Numbered from the stretch's first letter, positions 25,534 to 35,100 are shown. The stretch is 64,000 nucleotides of DNA from Pseudomonas syringae (GCF_021605415.1 NZ_WKEQ01000008.1:124001-188000), one strand, 5' to 3'. Notes: generated from the sequence alone by a model not told the origin. A program made the numbers and translations.

Positions 25534-26210
25534 AGACGCCGGCGCTGGCCGAGCCGCAATGGACGCGGGCTTACCGAATCGTCAACAGCAGCTTCCCGCC
25601 GATTGCGTTGTTTGAAGACGTACTTGATCCCGAAGACCTCGAAATCGCTTACGCCCTCGAAGCGTTAACCAATGATCGGCTGATTGAGCAGGCGGGTGTG
25701 CTTGCGCGGGTGCGCCCCGAAGATCGTCTGTCTGGCCCCGGCTCGACGCCAGTGATGGCCGCGTTCACGCACATCGGCAAGGCCAGCCGTTTTACCGACG
25801 GCACGTACGGGGTCTACTACGCCGCCAGCAGCATGGCCGCCGCCATTGCCGAGACGAGTTTTCATCAGGAACGCTTCCTCGCCGCCACGAATGAAGCGGA
25901 TCTCGAATTGACGCTGCGCGCCTACGTCAATCGGGTGGTGAAGCCGCTGCACGATATCCGCCGCGATTTCCCCGAGCTGCATGATCCCGACCCCAATGCC
26001 TACGGCCCATCACAGGTATTCGCCCGGCAATTGCGTGAAAATCTGTCGTGGGGCCTTCTCTATGACAGCGTCCGATTGCCCGGCCACGAGTGCGTCGCTG
26101 CGTTTCGGCCGCCAGCCGTATCCATTCCCAAGCAAGGGAAACACCTGCGTTACGTCTGGAATGCGACCGATCGGAAAATCTCCTTCGTGTTCGAAATCAG
26201 TCAGCTTTAA
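25530..26210 (+). CDS. RES-domain toxin (NAD+-targeting)
   Basis: 226 aa. RES domain about residues 70-210: FTHIGKASRFTDG, GVYYAASSMAAAIAETSFH (conserved Tyr and Glu) and a late Ser/His region. RES toxins degrade NAD+ or ADP-ribosylate targets and pair with Xre-MbcA antitoxins. The start is a TTG overlapping the antitoxin stop (TTGA), so translation is coupled. No obvious inactivating change. Confidence 0.87.
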   Translation: MKTPALAEPQWTRAYRIVNSSFPPIALFEDVLDPEDLEIAYALEALTNDRLIEQAGVLARVRPEDRLSGPGSTPVMAAFTHIGKASRFTDGTYGVYYAASSMAAAIAETSFHQERFLAATNEADLELTLRAYVNRVVKPLHDIRRDFPELHDPDPNAYGPSQVFARQLRENLSWGLLYDSVRLPGHECVAAFRPPAVSIPKQGKHLRYVWNATDRKISFVFEISQL

Positions 26211-26337
26211 ACCGATTGATTACATGGCTGTACAAATGAAGTACTCCGCCCCTACTTTTTCCCCTTCTGCCGCGCGCCTACATTGAGCCCCAACACCTGA
26301 CCATCATCCTGACGGCAGGTCACTGGGAGAAATTCTC

Positions 26338-26556
26338 ATGCCATTTGTCAGCGTCCGCATCACCCGCGACGGCGTCACCGCCGAACAAAAAGCCCAAGTG
26401 ATTTCCGAGATCACCGAAACCCTGCAACGCGTCCTCAACAAAAGCCCCGAGCTGACCCATATCGTCATCGAAGAAGTCGACACCGATAACTGGGGTTACG
26501 CCGGCATGACCACCACCGAATATCGCCGACAACTGGCGGAGCGGGGCCAGTCATGA
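26338..26556 (+). CDS. 4-oxalocrotonate tautomerase-family protein
   Basis: 72 aa. Catalytic Pro follows the start Met (MPFVSVRITRDGV), giving the N-terminal proline used as general base. TGGGAGAAATTCTC gives a ribosome site. Overlaps the next gene by 4 bases; substrate unknown. Confidence 0.9.
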   Translation: MPFVSVRITRDGVTAEQKAQVISEITETLQRVLNKSPELTHIVIEEVDTDNWGYAGMTTTEYRRQLAERGQS

Positions 26557-27209
26557 GCTCCCCCGTCACCATCGATTTCATCTCCGACGTGGTGTGCCCT
26601 TGGTGTGCATTGGGCGCGACGGCGCTAGAGCAAGCGATCCACAACCTGGCTGGTGAAGTCTCGGTAGAGCTGACTTACAAGCCTTTCGAGCTGAACCCGG
26701 ACATGCCCGAAGAAGGTGAGCCCGCTGTAGAACACCTGATGCGCAAATACGGGCGCACCGCCGAAGACGTCGCTGCCGGCAAAGCCATGCAAATTGCTCG
26801 CGGCAAGGCGATCGGTTTCGAGTTTGATCTGGAGAAACGCACGCACTTTCGCAACACCTTCGATGCCCACCGCTTGCTGATGTGGGCCGCGCAGGAAGGA
26901 CGCCAGGTCGCCCTGAAGAAAATCCTGCTGCGGGCTTACTTCCGCGACGGCGAAAACCCCAGCGACCGGCCCACTCTGGTGCGCCTGGCCGCCGAAGCGG
27001 GGCTGGACGCCGCCAAGGCTCGCAAAGTACTGGCCAACGATGAATACGCCAGCGAAGTGCGGCAACTGCAAGCGTTCTATCGGCAACACGGCATCAATTC
27101 GGTACCGGCGCTGATCCTCAACGGCAAGCACCTGGTTTCCGGATCGCAATCGGTCGAGTACTACGAACAGATGTTGAAACAAATGGCCGCAGCCCCCGCT
27201 GAAGCCTGA
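26553..27209 (+). CDS. DsbA-family (FrnE-like) thiol oxidoreductase
   Basis: 218 aa, no signal peptide, so cytoplasmic. N-terminal thioredoxin motif CPWC in SDVVCPWCALGA, inserted helical domain, and C-terminal GINSVPALILNGKHLVSGSQ with the cis-proline. FrnE relatives act as isomerases or disulfide oxidoreductases, sometimes in oxidative stress. Translationally coupled to the tautomerase. Confidence 0.9.
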   Translation: MSSPVTIDFISDVVCPWCALGATALEQAIHNLAGEVSVELTYKPFELNPDMPEEGEPAVEHLMRKYGRTAEDVAAGKAMQIARGKAIGFEFDLEKRTHFRNTFDAHRLLMWAAQEGRQVALKKILLRAYFRDGENPSDRPTLVRLAAEAGLDAAKARKVLANDEYASEVRQLQAFYRQHGINSVPALILNGKHLVSGSQSVEYYEQMLKQMAAAPAEA

Positions 27210-27254
27210 TTCAAAACGAACTCAAACCTTTACTGACTTCCAGAGGTATTCATC

Positions 27255-27965
27255 ATGAGCACTTTCAAAAAAACCGTCGTGATCACTGGCGCATCCCAAG
27301 GTCTGGGCGAAGGCATGCTTAAAGCCTTCCGCGAACTGGGCTACAACATCGTGGCCACCTCGCGCTCGATCAAACCGTCGAATGACCCGCAAATCCTGAC
27401 CATCGCCGGCGACATCGGCGACCCGGCCACCGCCCAGCGCGTCATCAGCGAAGGTGTTGCCCGTTTCGGCCGCATCGACACCCTGATCAACAACGCCGGC
27501 ATCTTCGTCGCCAAACCGTTCACCGCTTACACGCCGGAAGACTACGCGGCGGTGCTGTCGGTCAACCTCAACGGCTTCTTCTACATCACCCAACTCGCCA
27601 TCACCGAAATGGAAAAACACGGCAAGGGCCACGTGGTCAACATCACTACCAGCCTCGCCGACCACGCCATCGACGGTGTGCCCTCGGTACTCGCTTCGCT
27701 GACCAAGGGCGGCCTCAACGCCGCGACCAAATCCCTGGCCATCGAATACGCCAAACGCGGGATTCGTGTAAACGCGGTATCGCCCGGCGTCATCAAGACG
27801 CCAATGCACGGCGAAGAAACCCACGCGGCGCTGGGTGCGCTGCATCCGGTTGGACACATGGGTGAGATTGATGACATCTCCCAAGCTGTTTTGTATCTCG
27901 ACAATGCGGCGTTCGTAACGGGCGAAATTCTGCACGTGGATGGCGGGCAGAGCGCTGGGCACTAA
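27255..27965 (+). CDS. Short-chain dehydrogenase/reductase (SDR)
   Basis: 236 aa, classical SDR: TGASQGLG cofactor motif, NNAG, and C-terminal VTGEILHVDGGQSAGH. The usual catalytic YxxxK is replaced in register by SVLASLTKGG (Tyr absent, Lys kept after SLT), which is atypical. Third gene of the tautomerase-DsbA-SDR group (45-bp gap). Substrate unknown. Confidence 0.88.
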   Translation: MSTFKKTVVITGASQGLGEGMLKAFRELGYNIVATSRSIKPSNDPQILTIAGDIGDPATAQRVISEGVARFGRIDTLINNAGIFVAKPFTAYTPEDYAAVLSVNLNGFFYITQLAITEMEKHGKGHVVNITTSLADHAIDGVPSVLASLTKGGLNAATKSLAIEYAKRGIRVNAVSPGVIKTPMHGEETHAALGALHPVGHMGEIDDISQAVLYLDNAAFVTGEILHVDGGQSAGH

Positions 27966-27975
27966 AGCCTTCGAC

Positions 27976-28015
27976 CACGAAAAAGCCCTCGCCGTATTGC
28001 GGGGGCTTTCTCGTG
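27976..28015 (+). terminator. Intrinsic terminator after the SDR gene
   Basis: Long stem cacgaaaaagccctcgc (27976-27992) / gcgggggctttctcgtg (27999-28015) with a 6-base loop, usable in both directions. Confidence 0.8.
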
Positions 28016-28024
28016 AGCGAAGGT

Positions 28025-28183
28025 TTATGGCGCTGGATTATTCTGCGCAGCGCCCAAGACTTTCACCACGTCATCAATCAACGCCTTGTTCAAATCCTGC
28101 AAATAACGCGACGCCAGGACATGACGGTCGGGATCGAATGAGACCGCCGCGTCGGCGGTGAGAAGCTTGGAGTGTGCAGCAAG
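28025..28183 (-). pseudogene. C-terminal fragment of an unidentified gene cut by the island junction
   Basis: The minus strand reads an uninterrupted ~50-residue tail (KLLTADAAVSF through VKVLGAAQNNPAP, then stop) with core-genome codon use. The open frame ends in a stop exactly at the 28185 junction with the integrase repeat, and no start codon context exists. The upstream part is not present elsewhere in the window. I do not recognise the family. Best read as the remaining 3' end of a host gene truncated by the insertion. Confidence 0.5.
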
Positions 28184-28369
28184 TTACCGGCTCCACCAGT
28201 TCATGATCAGCCTGCGCTCCTCGATGAACTCGGCCTTGTGGATGTAAGCGGCGCGGACGTTGTTGCGCTCCTTATGGCTCATCTGCCGTTCAATGGCTGT
28301 CTCCAACCACAGTCCTGACTCGATCAGTGCGCTGCTGTCATATCGGGACGGCCGATCATCGGCTGGCAC
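28184..28369 (-). pseudogene. C-terminal remnant of a P4-type tyrosine integrase (copy 1)
   Basis: Reads SHKERNNVRAAYIHKAEF and ERRLIMNWWSR, the end of the catalytic domain of P4-like integrases that target tRNA genes (HKERNNVRAAY contains the Tyr nucleophile region). It stops at WWSR, where the junction cuts off ~24 codons still present in copy 2 (40415). The N-terminal ~300 residues are missing. Confidence 0.75.
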
Positions 28370-28526
28370 GGTTGCCGCAGATTTTTTGGAAATGGCTCTG
28401 GAAATAGGCCGTTCGCTGATCGCTCAGGATTCGAAAGCATAACGCGGCATTTCACAGCGGGAAAATTTCAAGTGTGGACACTTTGTGGACGTTTTCACTT
28501 GAAGGGCGCTTCGAGTCCCAGAAACA
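28185..28526. repeat. Long direct repeat, island left copy (342 bp)
   Basis: Matches 40518-40860 in direct orientation from 'taccggctcc' to 'cccagaaaca', about 96% identical by eye with one 1-base indel. The two copies frame ~12 kb of foreign DNA; recombination between them would delete it. Confidence 0.9.
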
Positions 28527-28807
28527 CCCTCGATATCCAGGTCAACACGGAATCGATGCCAGCCACCGTCACCGACAGTGCCGATTTGCTCAATCGAAAT
28601 AACCTTCCGAACGCAGCGAAGCGGTGTCGTTGGCGACGTTATCCCGAGGCTATCTACGTACGGAATTGCGGCCATCCTGATGGCCTCCAGTTTTGGTCAA
28701 AATCCCTTTCTGCAGCTCGTTCGCGTCCGTGAGCGTCACGACCTCGATGCCATGCAGGCGCCATAGGCAGGCCAGTTCTATCACGCTGGCCAGATAAAGG
28801 TAATCAG
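28527..28807. other. 281 bp without a convincing gene
   Basis: Only short overlapping frames on both strands. One minus-strand frame (28424-28675) runs across the repeat edge and is probably chance. Likely scrambled remnant DNA at the start of the island. Confidence 0.4.
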
Positions 28808-29401
28808 GTGTGGCAGCACAGCGAGGCCGCTCAGCAGTGTGCCGATGCAGACGGCAACGGGCTGCGCCAGACCCATGGCAAGATCCGAAATCAGGCGATC
28901 GAGCGCGAAGTTGAAGCCCTGGACAATCGCGAACAGTTCCAAAGCCACAGGCAGACGATTGATGACCATTCGACCGAGACCGTGGGTGGTGTGAAGACGA
29001 TCGAGGCCCTGGGCGCGCTCAAGCTGTTGTCAGGTGGATCCGCGAGCTTGGCGGCGGTGGATGATCTGCACCAAGCTACGGGCCGGGATCTGAATCTGGT
29101 CGTGGGGCAGAAGTACAACGCCACGGTGGCCGGCGATATGCAGCAGCGGCTCCAGGGGCTACGTCAGAGCGTGGCCAAAGTCAGTCAACGACTGGAGGCG
29201 CCAAAGACCTGGATCGGATCGAGCGGAGTGAATGTGTTGCAGGTGCTGTGTAATTTGCTCTACCTGGTGGAACAGATGAATAGCCAGCTAGCTGCGCACA
29301 AGCATGGACCAACACCGCCGCCAGACAATGCCGGAGAGTTCGTACGCAATGCCACCAGCGCGCTGTCGTTGAGCGAGAAATTAAAACCCATCACCGGATA
29401 G
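28808..29401 (+). pseudogene. VgrG C-terminal fragment (type VI secretion spike tail)
   Basis: About 197 codons read from a GTG. The sequence CADADGNGLRQTHGKI, repeated short beta-blade units, LEAPKTWIGSSGVNVLQVL and HKHGPTPPPDNAGEF are typical of the extreme C-terminus of Pseudomonas VgrG proteins that carry effectors. The ~500-residue gp27/gp5-like body is absent. In the open frame the first ~10 residues do not look like VgrG, so the true fragment begins near 28835. It ends normally and is followed by a hairpin. Confidence 0.6.
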
Positions 29402-29407
29402 CAAAAA

Positions 29408-29423
29408 CCCGCCAATTGGCGGG
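29408..29423. terminator. Bidirectional hairpin between vgrG remnant and DUF2931 gene
   Basis: cccgccaattggcggg is a perfect palindrome 6 bases after the vgrG fragment stop, preceded by five A, so on the minus strand it is followed by T5. Confidence 0.7.
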
Positions 29424-29439
29424 CTAAATATGCAGCGAC

Positions 29440-30081
29440 TCACCAACTGCCGTAGGGGATTCCGTACTTTTCGACATACAGTTTTGACGCATCCTGCAAT
29501 GGATAGTAAGTACCACCTGAAAGCCCTAAATCAGGCCCCTTTGGCTCTATTTCTACTTGAGCGCGCGCGACTTTGATTGCTCGCCGACACTCGTCCAGTG
29601 CCCACACTTGGACGATACCGCCGGGAGCTAGCCCCAGCCGTACCGACGCACGCTTCGGAAGGAAAGTAGTCTCAGGAACACTTGAGCATTCTTTGGTCAG
29701 GGCATTGCGCATGACCTGCCGTGCACTTTCGGGGAACTCGATCCAGCCTTGGTAGGTTTGTGGCTCGACAAGCGATTGCCAGCGAACATAGATACGCACC
29801 GGAAGTTTTGCCTCTACCACAAGTCTTTCTTTGCCTCCTCCAGTCACCAGCCAGCCACTTGCTCCCTGAGTGCCGTTTTTCCTCCCTCCGGAAGAGCTGC
29901 TTCCAATCCTACGGTACAGGTTCCCATCTACATCGACAGTGGCACTGTCCTCAACCCAGCCGTCCATGGCGTAGGGAGTGATAAAACCCAGCGCCCACGG
30001 GCCGGCGTCCGGGTCCGAATGTCCTGAAGCTTGGCAACCGCCCGTTAAAAATGCCCCTAACAAAATCCATAGTGTTCGCAC
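29440..30081 (-). CDS. DUF2931 lipoprotein, putative immunity protein for a Tle-type T6SS effector
   Basis: 213 aa with a lipoprotein signal: MRTLWILLGAFLTGGC, with lipobox Cys16. The body has hallmarks of DUF2931 proteins: IYVRWQSLVEPQTYQGW, LGLAPGGIVQVWAL and C-terminal YGIPYGSW. Members are encoded beside Tle1-like phospholipase effectors and are thought to protect the periplasm. Here it is 11 bases downstream of a Tle1-like fragment, in the same direction. It looks intact, so it may be an orphan immunity gene. Confidence 0.78.
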   Translation of the reverse strand: MRTLWILLGAFLTGGCQASGHSDPDAGPWALGFITPYAMDGWVEDSATVDVDGNLYRRIGSSSSGGRKNGTQGASGWLVTGGGKERLVVEAKLPVRIYVRWQSLVEPQTYQGWIEFPESARQVMRNALTKECSSVPETTFLPKRASVRLGLAPGGIVQVWALDECRRAIKVARAQVEIEPKGPDLGLSGGTYYPLQDASKLYVEKYGIPYGSW

Positions 30082-30092
30082 GCTTGTAACTC

Positions 30093-30890
30093 CTAGTCGG
30101 GTACGTGGGGATGCTGTACGCGGATCCCTTCCGTGGTAGGGGCGTTAAAATAAACCAATCCCGTGCGTGGCGTGTTGCCTTGCAACTTCCTGGGAGGGTT
30201 CCAGTTGGCCGAGGTGTGAATATACTTCAGCTTGAGCAACTGCTCTTCCGCTGGCGTCGTGCTGTAGTCACCAGATACAAAGCGATCACAAAGTGCTTGA
30301 AGCTCTGCCGGAATGGCATAGCGCGAAGACTTATCGTTGATTGGTATGAATCGTACTCCCTGTTGCTTGGCCAGTTCGTACATCACCCGCAGGTAAACCC
30401 GCGACAGCTCACCTCGTACTGGTCGCTTAAGCTGCAACGCCGCGTAGACACGCTTGGTAGGGTTCAAGCGATCCTGCTGAGACGGAGGTAAGCTCCGAAC
30501 ATAGGGTGTAACGACCTCCAGCATCTCTGCCGGCCAGCCTTTGGCCTCCCACTTCGCCTTCACTTGTTGGGCATCGCGATAGATTGAGGTGTATTTCACA
30601 TCGGTCGTTACGGGAACGTCTAGCGCTTGCATGGGACTGATCAGCAGGAGCTCTTCAGACTCGGGAAAGTAACCGCCGCCAATGTCCGAATGCACACCGG
30701 GCAAGTTGAATTCAGGATGATCGGCTTTCACGCGGGTCAGCGGGAAGTTGGCGCGTACTTCATCACGAGCCGCCAACTGGACGACGTTGGGAAACAAGCT
30801 GCGAGGCAGATAGAGATTAAGCCAAGGTGCTTTCTGACTTCGCACATAACCCAGATTAGCTAGGCCACCGACAGATGCGGTTTTGAGCAC
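30093..30890 (-). pseudogene. Tle1-like T6SS lipase effector, C-terminal fragment (DUF2235)
   Basis: 265 codons in one frame from a GTG that directly follows an in-frame TAA. Carries GVHSDIGGGYF, the Asp-containing signature of Tle1/DUF2235 lipases, and a late His (KYIHTSANW). The GxSxG nucleophile section that should precede it is missing, so the enzyme cannot be catalytic as it stands. Downstream is its probable immunity gene. A 10-G tract and AT-rich DNA lie just upstream of the break. Confidence 0.72.
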
Positions 30891-31235
30891 TTACTTTGCA
30901 CTGGCTTTTTCGAGTAAGGGGGGGGGGAGTAATTTTTTGCTAACTATATGATTTATATAGAATTTTTATTTTCGATTTCTGACCTAAGTAAAAGGTAATA
31001 TTATTTCTATATATTACTTAAAACTTACCTAATCCAATTACTTAGAAGCCTTGTGCGTTAAGGCTTTCAGAGCGGTCACGGTAAAACTTACCAAAAATAC
31101 TGGTTTCCCGTGGGTCAACATAAAAAGAAGAGTGGAGCACAGTCATCGGTTGCAGCAGGGTTTCGCACACGCATCCATTCGTTTAAGCAAGCTCGCTCCG
31201 CACACCGCTCAAGCGGGGGAAATGACGCCGGTCTG
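30891..31235. other. AT-rich gap with a G10 tract
   Basis: 345 bp without a supported gene. Contains ten consecutive G (30918-30927), then ~110 bp of very AT-rich sequence (30928-31040), in sharp contrast to its surroundings. Probably a junction between two foreign pieces. Confidence 0.5.
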
Positions 31236-31823
31236 TTACCTCTGTCGTCCTTGAGCTACCCGCGCAGGCAAAACAAAAAGGAACTGAGCAAGCGCAATTG
31301 CAAATTCAATTACTCGTTCTGCATCCGCTTCATTTGGCAGCGGCGCTTCTTCATCTGCATGACGCTGATCATTAGCCTCGAGACGCACTTCGTGGGCCCA
31401 TTCGGCCATTTCGTTAGTGATCAGATGCTGAGCGGCGGCAGTCAGAATTCGGGAATACAACTTTCCGTCTTTGAGTCCTTTTTCTTTGAGCAACGCGTCG
31501 ACAGCAGACGCGGCTAGCATTACCGCGCCCGCAGGGGCATGAATACTGGAGATAGCTTGTTCCAGGAACGCTCTAGCTCGTGCAGGTACAGAATCATCTA
31601 CACGCTTCGCAGAAGGCCAAATGTCGGTGATCACGCCTTTATCGATAGCTGGTGCCACCGCCAACACAACTCCACCGCATGTTTTGCAGGCATAGGCTCG
31701 CCATTCACGCGGCTTGTGTGACCGATCGTTTTTTGTGAGAAAGTTGGCCTGAGTCGGCATGTTGGGTTTGGCAACATTGCAGTGGGGGCATCTATCGAGT
31801 TCTAACGTCGCGCCATGCTGCAT
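31236..31823 (-). CDS. DUF4145 domain protein with N-terminal zinc ribbon
   Basis: 195 aa from the ATG at 31823, which has AAAGGA 8 bases upstream; an earlier TTG in the same frame is less likely. N-terminal CPHC (Cys12, Cys15) and CKTCG (Cys46, Cys49) form a zinc ribbon; residues ~80-180 are the all-helical DUF4145 domain (ARAFLEQAISS, AVDALLKEKGL, WAHEVRLEANDQRH). DUF4145 occurs alone or fused to restriction enzymes and is frequent in defence islands; function unknown. It lies ~100 bp left of the internal att-like site. Confidence 0.75.
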   Translation of the reverse strand: MQHGATLELDRCPHCNVAKPNMPTQANFLTKNDRSHKPREWRAYACKTCGGVVLAVAPAIDKGVITDIWPSAKRVDDSVPARARAFLEQAISSIHAPAGAVMLAASAVDALLKEKGLKDGKLYSRILTAAAQHLITNEMAEWAHEVRLEANDQRHADEEAPLPNEADAERVIEFAIALAQFLFVLPARVAQGRQR

Positions 31824-31892
31824 TAGGAGGTCCTTTCTCAAACACCTGATCGATACAGCTACGTCTTATTACGTCGGTTGTTACGTCCAGCG

Positions 31893-31957
31893 CAAAAACG
31901 AAAGGCCTGCATCGCTGCAAGCCTTCGTTTTGTATGGTGCGGCACCAGGAGTCGAAC
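31893..31957. repeat. Second copy of the tRNA-Thr 3' end with adjoining terminator (att-like site)
   Basis: 31927-31957 (gttttgtatggtgcggcacc, then aggagtcgaac) matches the tRNA-Thr 3' end at 40891-40922 with a single missing C. The preceding stem (31893-31931) is a diverged version of the terminator at 40863. This is the pattern left when an element integrates into a tRNA 3' end. It divides the island into 28185-31926 and 31927-40890. Confidence 0.75.
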
Positions 31958-32136
31958 TTTATTATAAACGACTAATTTTTAAGGTAAAAATATCCGTTCT
32001 AGGCTTTTTCTATCTCTAAAACTACCTCAAGAGTTGGCGTGCTGAGAATCAACATGCATGAACCCACTAGATGATCGCGTGATCGTTTCTGGCATCCCAC
32101 GACCGGCGATCCCTTCGCCCTCGTTCCGTATATATT
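31958..32136. other. AT-rich spacer between att-like site and helicase gene end
   Basis: 179 bp, no gene. The 3' end of the helicase gene approaches from the right. Confidence 0.4.
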
Positions 32137-35100
32137 CTACTCAGAGACAAAAAATTTAAGATCCACATCTAGCTCTTCCGCAGTGCTCAGCCAATCCTCA
32201 ATTAGTTGATAGGCTTGAATGGTTTCCGGAAGGGATGTTAACGGATCGCTGAGATTCGTTACAAAGTGATTTTTTGAAAACGCATTAGCACTTACTACCC
32301 ATATTTCTTTTTTACACCTAAGCGATCGTCTACGCTCGCATATCAATTCCCATGCGTTTTGAGAGAGCGAGCCACCGACAGGAACCGGTTTATTGATCTG
32401 GCCATCAAAAAGCCTGTAACGTGTCTCAATGGAGTGTTCGGCCCCAGCGCTGGGCCAGCGATTATCCCAAATATTAAAGTTCCCAGGTTTAATTTCGTCG
32501 TTAGTTGAAACTAGCATATGAATGTTCTTTATAGCTTGGCTTCCGACTTCCGCCAAGGCTCCGGCGGACGATTGAGGGTTGTCTGCCGTGCCGCACTTAA
32601 CATGGACGAAACATAATTTTTCTGGTGACGATATAATAAAGTCAGCAGGTTCTGTTCCCATATCACAACAAAAAACAAAATCGCATCCAGGGATGTAGTT
32701 TGCGAAAGGGCCAAGAGCGCTTAATGCAGTGTTGGGATTACCATATTCTTTCAACTTGTCGAGTAAGAAAAAAACCGAGGTCGGATCGAAGCCGTGATTG
32801 GTTGTCCCTACATATTTCCGTTCCTCCATAAGCCCTTTTTCTTTAAGGATAGGGTTTAATAAGTCACTTAATTCATATAGTGCGTTCCCAGCCCAGCTAT
32901 CTTTTGGATCTACTCCCTGTTCGTAAGGAAGTGAGAGTTTATAGAAGTGTCCGTCTAAATAGGTTACGCCATTCTCAAAGAGAACTTTTAGCCGAGAAGA
33001 AAAATTCAAGTGATCGACAATCCAGTCGTAATCCATAACGCCGACCGACGGACCAGAGAGTGCAATTTCGAATCGAACATCTTCAGCGTGATAAACTAGT
33101 GTTAAAGTTATAGTTTCATGTTCTGCCATCAAGCGGAATTCGTTGTTTACCACTTCGATGTAATAAAAGTCAGGATAAATAATGCCTGCTCGAACGGGGC
33201 GCGAACTTTCGAGATCGGTAAAGTCCAATAGCACGGAAAGGATGAGTGATTGTGGTCTTTCCTCTAGTGGTTGTGCATAAGATTTGATTAGGCGGCCAGC
33301 ATGTTCTCCGGAATTGATATGATTGTCGACGGTGTCAATCCATTCGGATAGATCCTGAATGGTGAAATTACTTTCCTTTTGGTCCGAGACCCTCCCGGAT
33401 CTTGCCCCTATATAGTAACTGCTTGCTCGCTTTCCGTCGTTACCGATATTATCAACCTTCACCATGGTCAAAGCATATCTCGAATTGCTTTGACTGCTTC
33501 TCGCGCTATCTAAATTTTGTCCTTTCAAAGCTACGGATTCGGGCCTGTGAATAGGACGGCCGAGGGCTTTGGCATGGGTTTCTTTAACTCTGCGATGTTG
33601 AGTTGTCGCGGTCAGAGCAGTGAGCTTATCGATGTGAATCGCATTCTTAAGCCTATATTTTTCCTGATTGTAATAACGCCCGCCACCGCTATCGAAAATT
33701 GCAACGCCGGTCGCAATTTCTTTTACGATTATCAAGTCAAGTTTTGGCTCAAAAAAAAGTTTTTCTGAGAAGAATTTTGAACTATTGAATGAGACGTATA
33801 TTAATACACTCATATCTAGTACTTCGTCATATTTCTTTACTAGGGCGCCACTGCCGTGCAATTCCCAATACAAACGATCCATTAAAAGTGAGGTGGAGAA
33901 GTCTTCGTTTTTTTGTACAAAACATACCGACGCTAGCGGGATTGATATATCTCTCTCGGGCTCGATTTCATTAAGGTTGACGCGTTCCCTAAAACGTCCA
34001 CTGAAATAGCTGTGTTGAGGGAAAGATTCAAGAAAGTTTTCGATTAGGTAGCTAGTGCTTAGCGATTTTACAAAATCCTTGGCGCCAGTCTCAGTGGAAA
34101 TGTAGTTATCGAAGCGCTCGTAACCTTCCCACATGCCCTCATTTACTCCGCCAGTTAGATCTAAGACGATAGGGTGAACGTCGCCGTACTTACGTACGAC
34201 TCGACCTACTGCTTGAACAAGTTCACGACCACTACCAAGTTCGTAGGTCAGCACCAAAAGCTTGGCTTCGGGTATATCTACACCTTCGTCAAGCTTGTGC
34301 TGATGGATAATTATTCTGAGTCCTTCAATTTTAAGTGCTGCGCTAACCCTTTTGAGTTTCCTATCAGCCTCTAGGTTGTCGAATTTTTCATGCACACTAG
34401 CGGTACTAAAATGAGGAGAAAAAATATTATGATATTTTTCTATTTCCTTTAGGTTTTTGCATTTAACTATGCACTTCAAGTCTGCATTTGAGTTTAGGAA
34501 GTTTGCCACTTTTTGTAAGGTGGCTTCTACTTCGCGAACCTGCTCATAGGTGGGTGCGTATATAATGCCGTCGGAGACCGCATTTTGGAACGTGAATACA
34601 TATGCGTGTTTTGTGCTTACGTTTAGTTCGAACAGGTCATTTCGGTATGGCGTGGCCGTCACCACAACTTTAAGAGCTTTGGATTGCCTGATTATTTCTC
34701 TCCATATGGGAGATGGCTCGGAGTGTCCCTCGTCGACAATTATCAGATCGAACTCTTGTTGGATTCGGGCCAGATTTTCCTCGTTAAGCCTAGAGAGCTT
34801 TTGGAAACTCGAGATATAAATACCGTCACCCTTGTTGAAATCTGCGTCCCTATAAGTTTTCTTTAGTATGATTTCGTCATCACCAATTGTGGATCTGAAA
34901 AACTTTTTAGATACTTCACGGTATAGTTGATCTTTGACGGCCCTTCGGTGGCATATTACTAAAACTTTTGCTTCTTTGGATAAGTGGGCAATAAGTGATA
35001 TTACGCCAGTTTTTCCTGCTCCAGTGGGTAAGTTTATTAGAAAAGCCTTCCCCTCCTTCTCCTTTAATTTGCAAAATTTAACAAATTGTAGAGTTGCAGC

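Noticed and set aside
28185..28526. The 343-bp repeats considered as an insertion sequence
   Set aside because: No terminal inverted repeats or transposase; content is integrase C-terminus and flank.
28781..28969. 62-codon minus-strand frame reading hydrophobic residues
   Set aside because: It is antisense to the VgrG-like tail and has no start context.
31051..31517. Plus-strand frames near the DUF4145 gene
   Set aside because: They overlap DUF4145 antisense or AT-rich junk; no motif.
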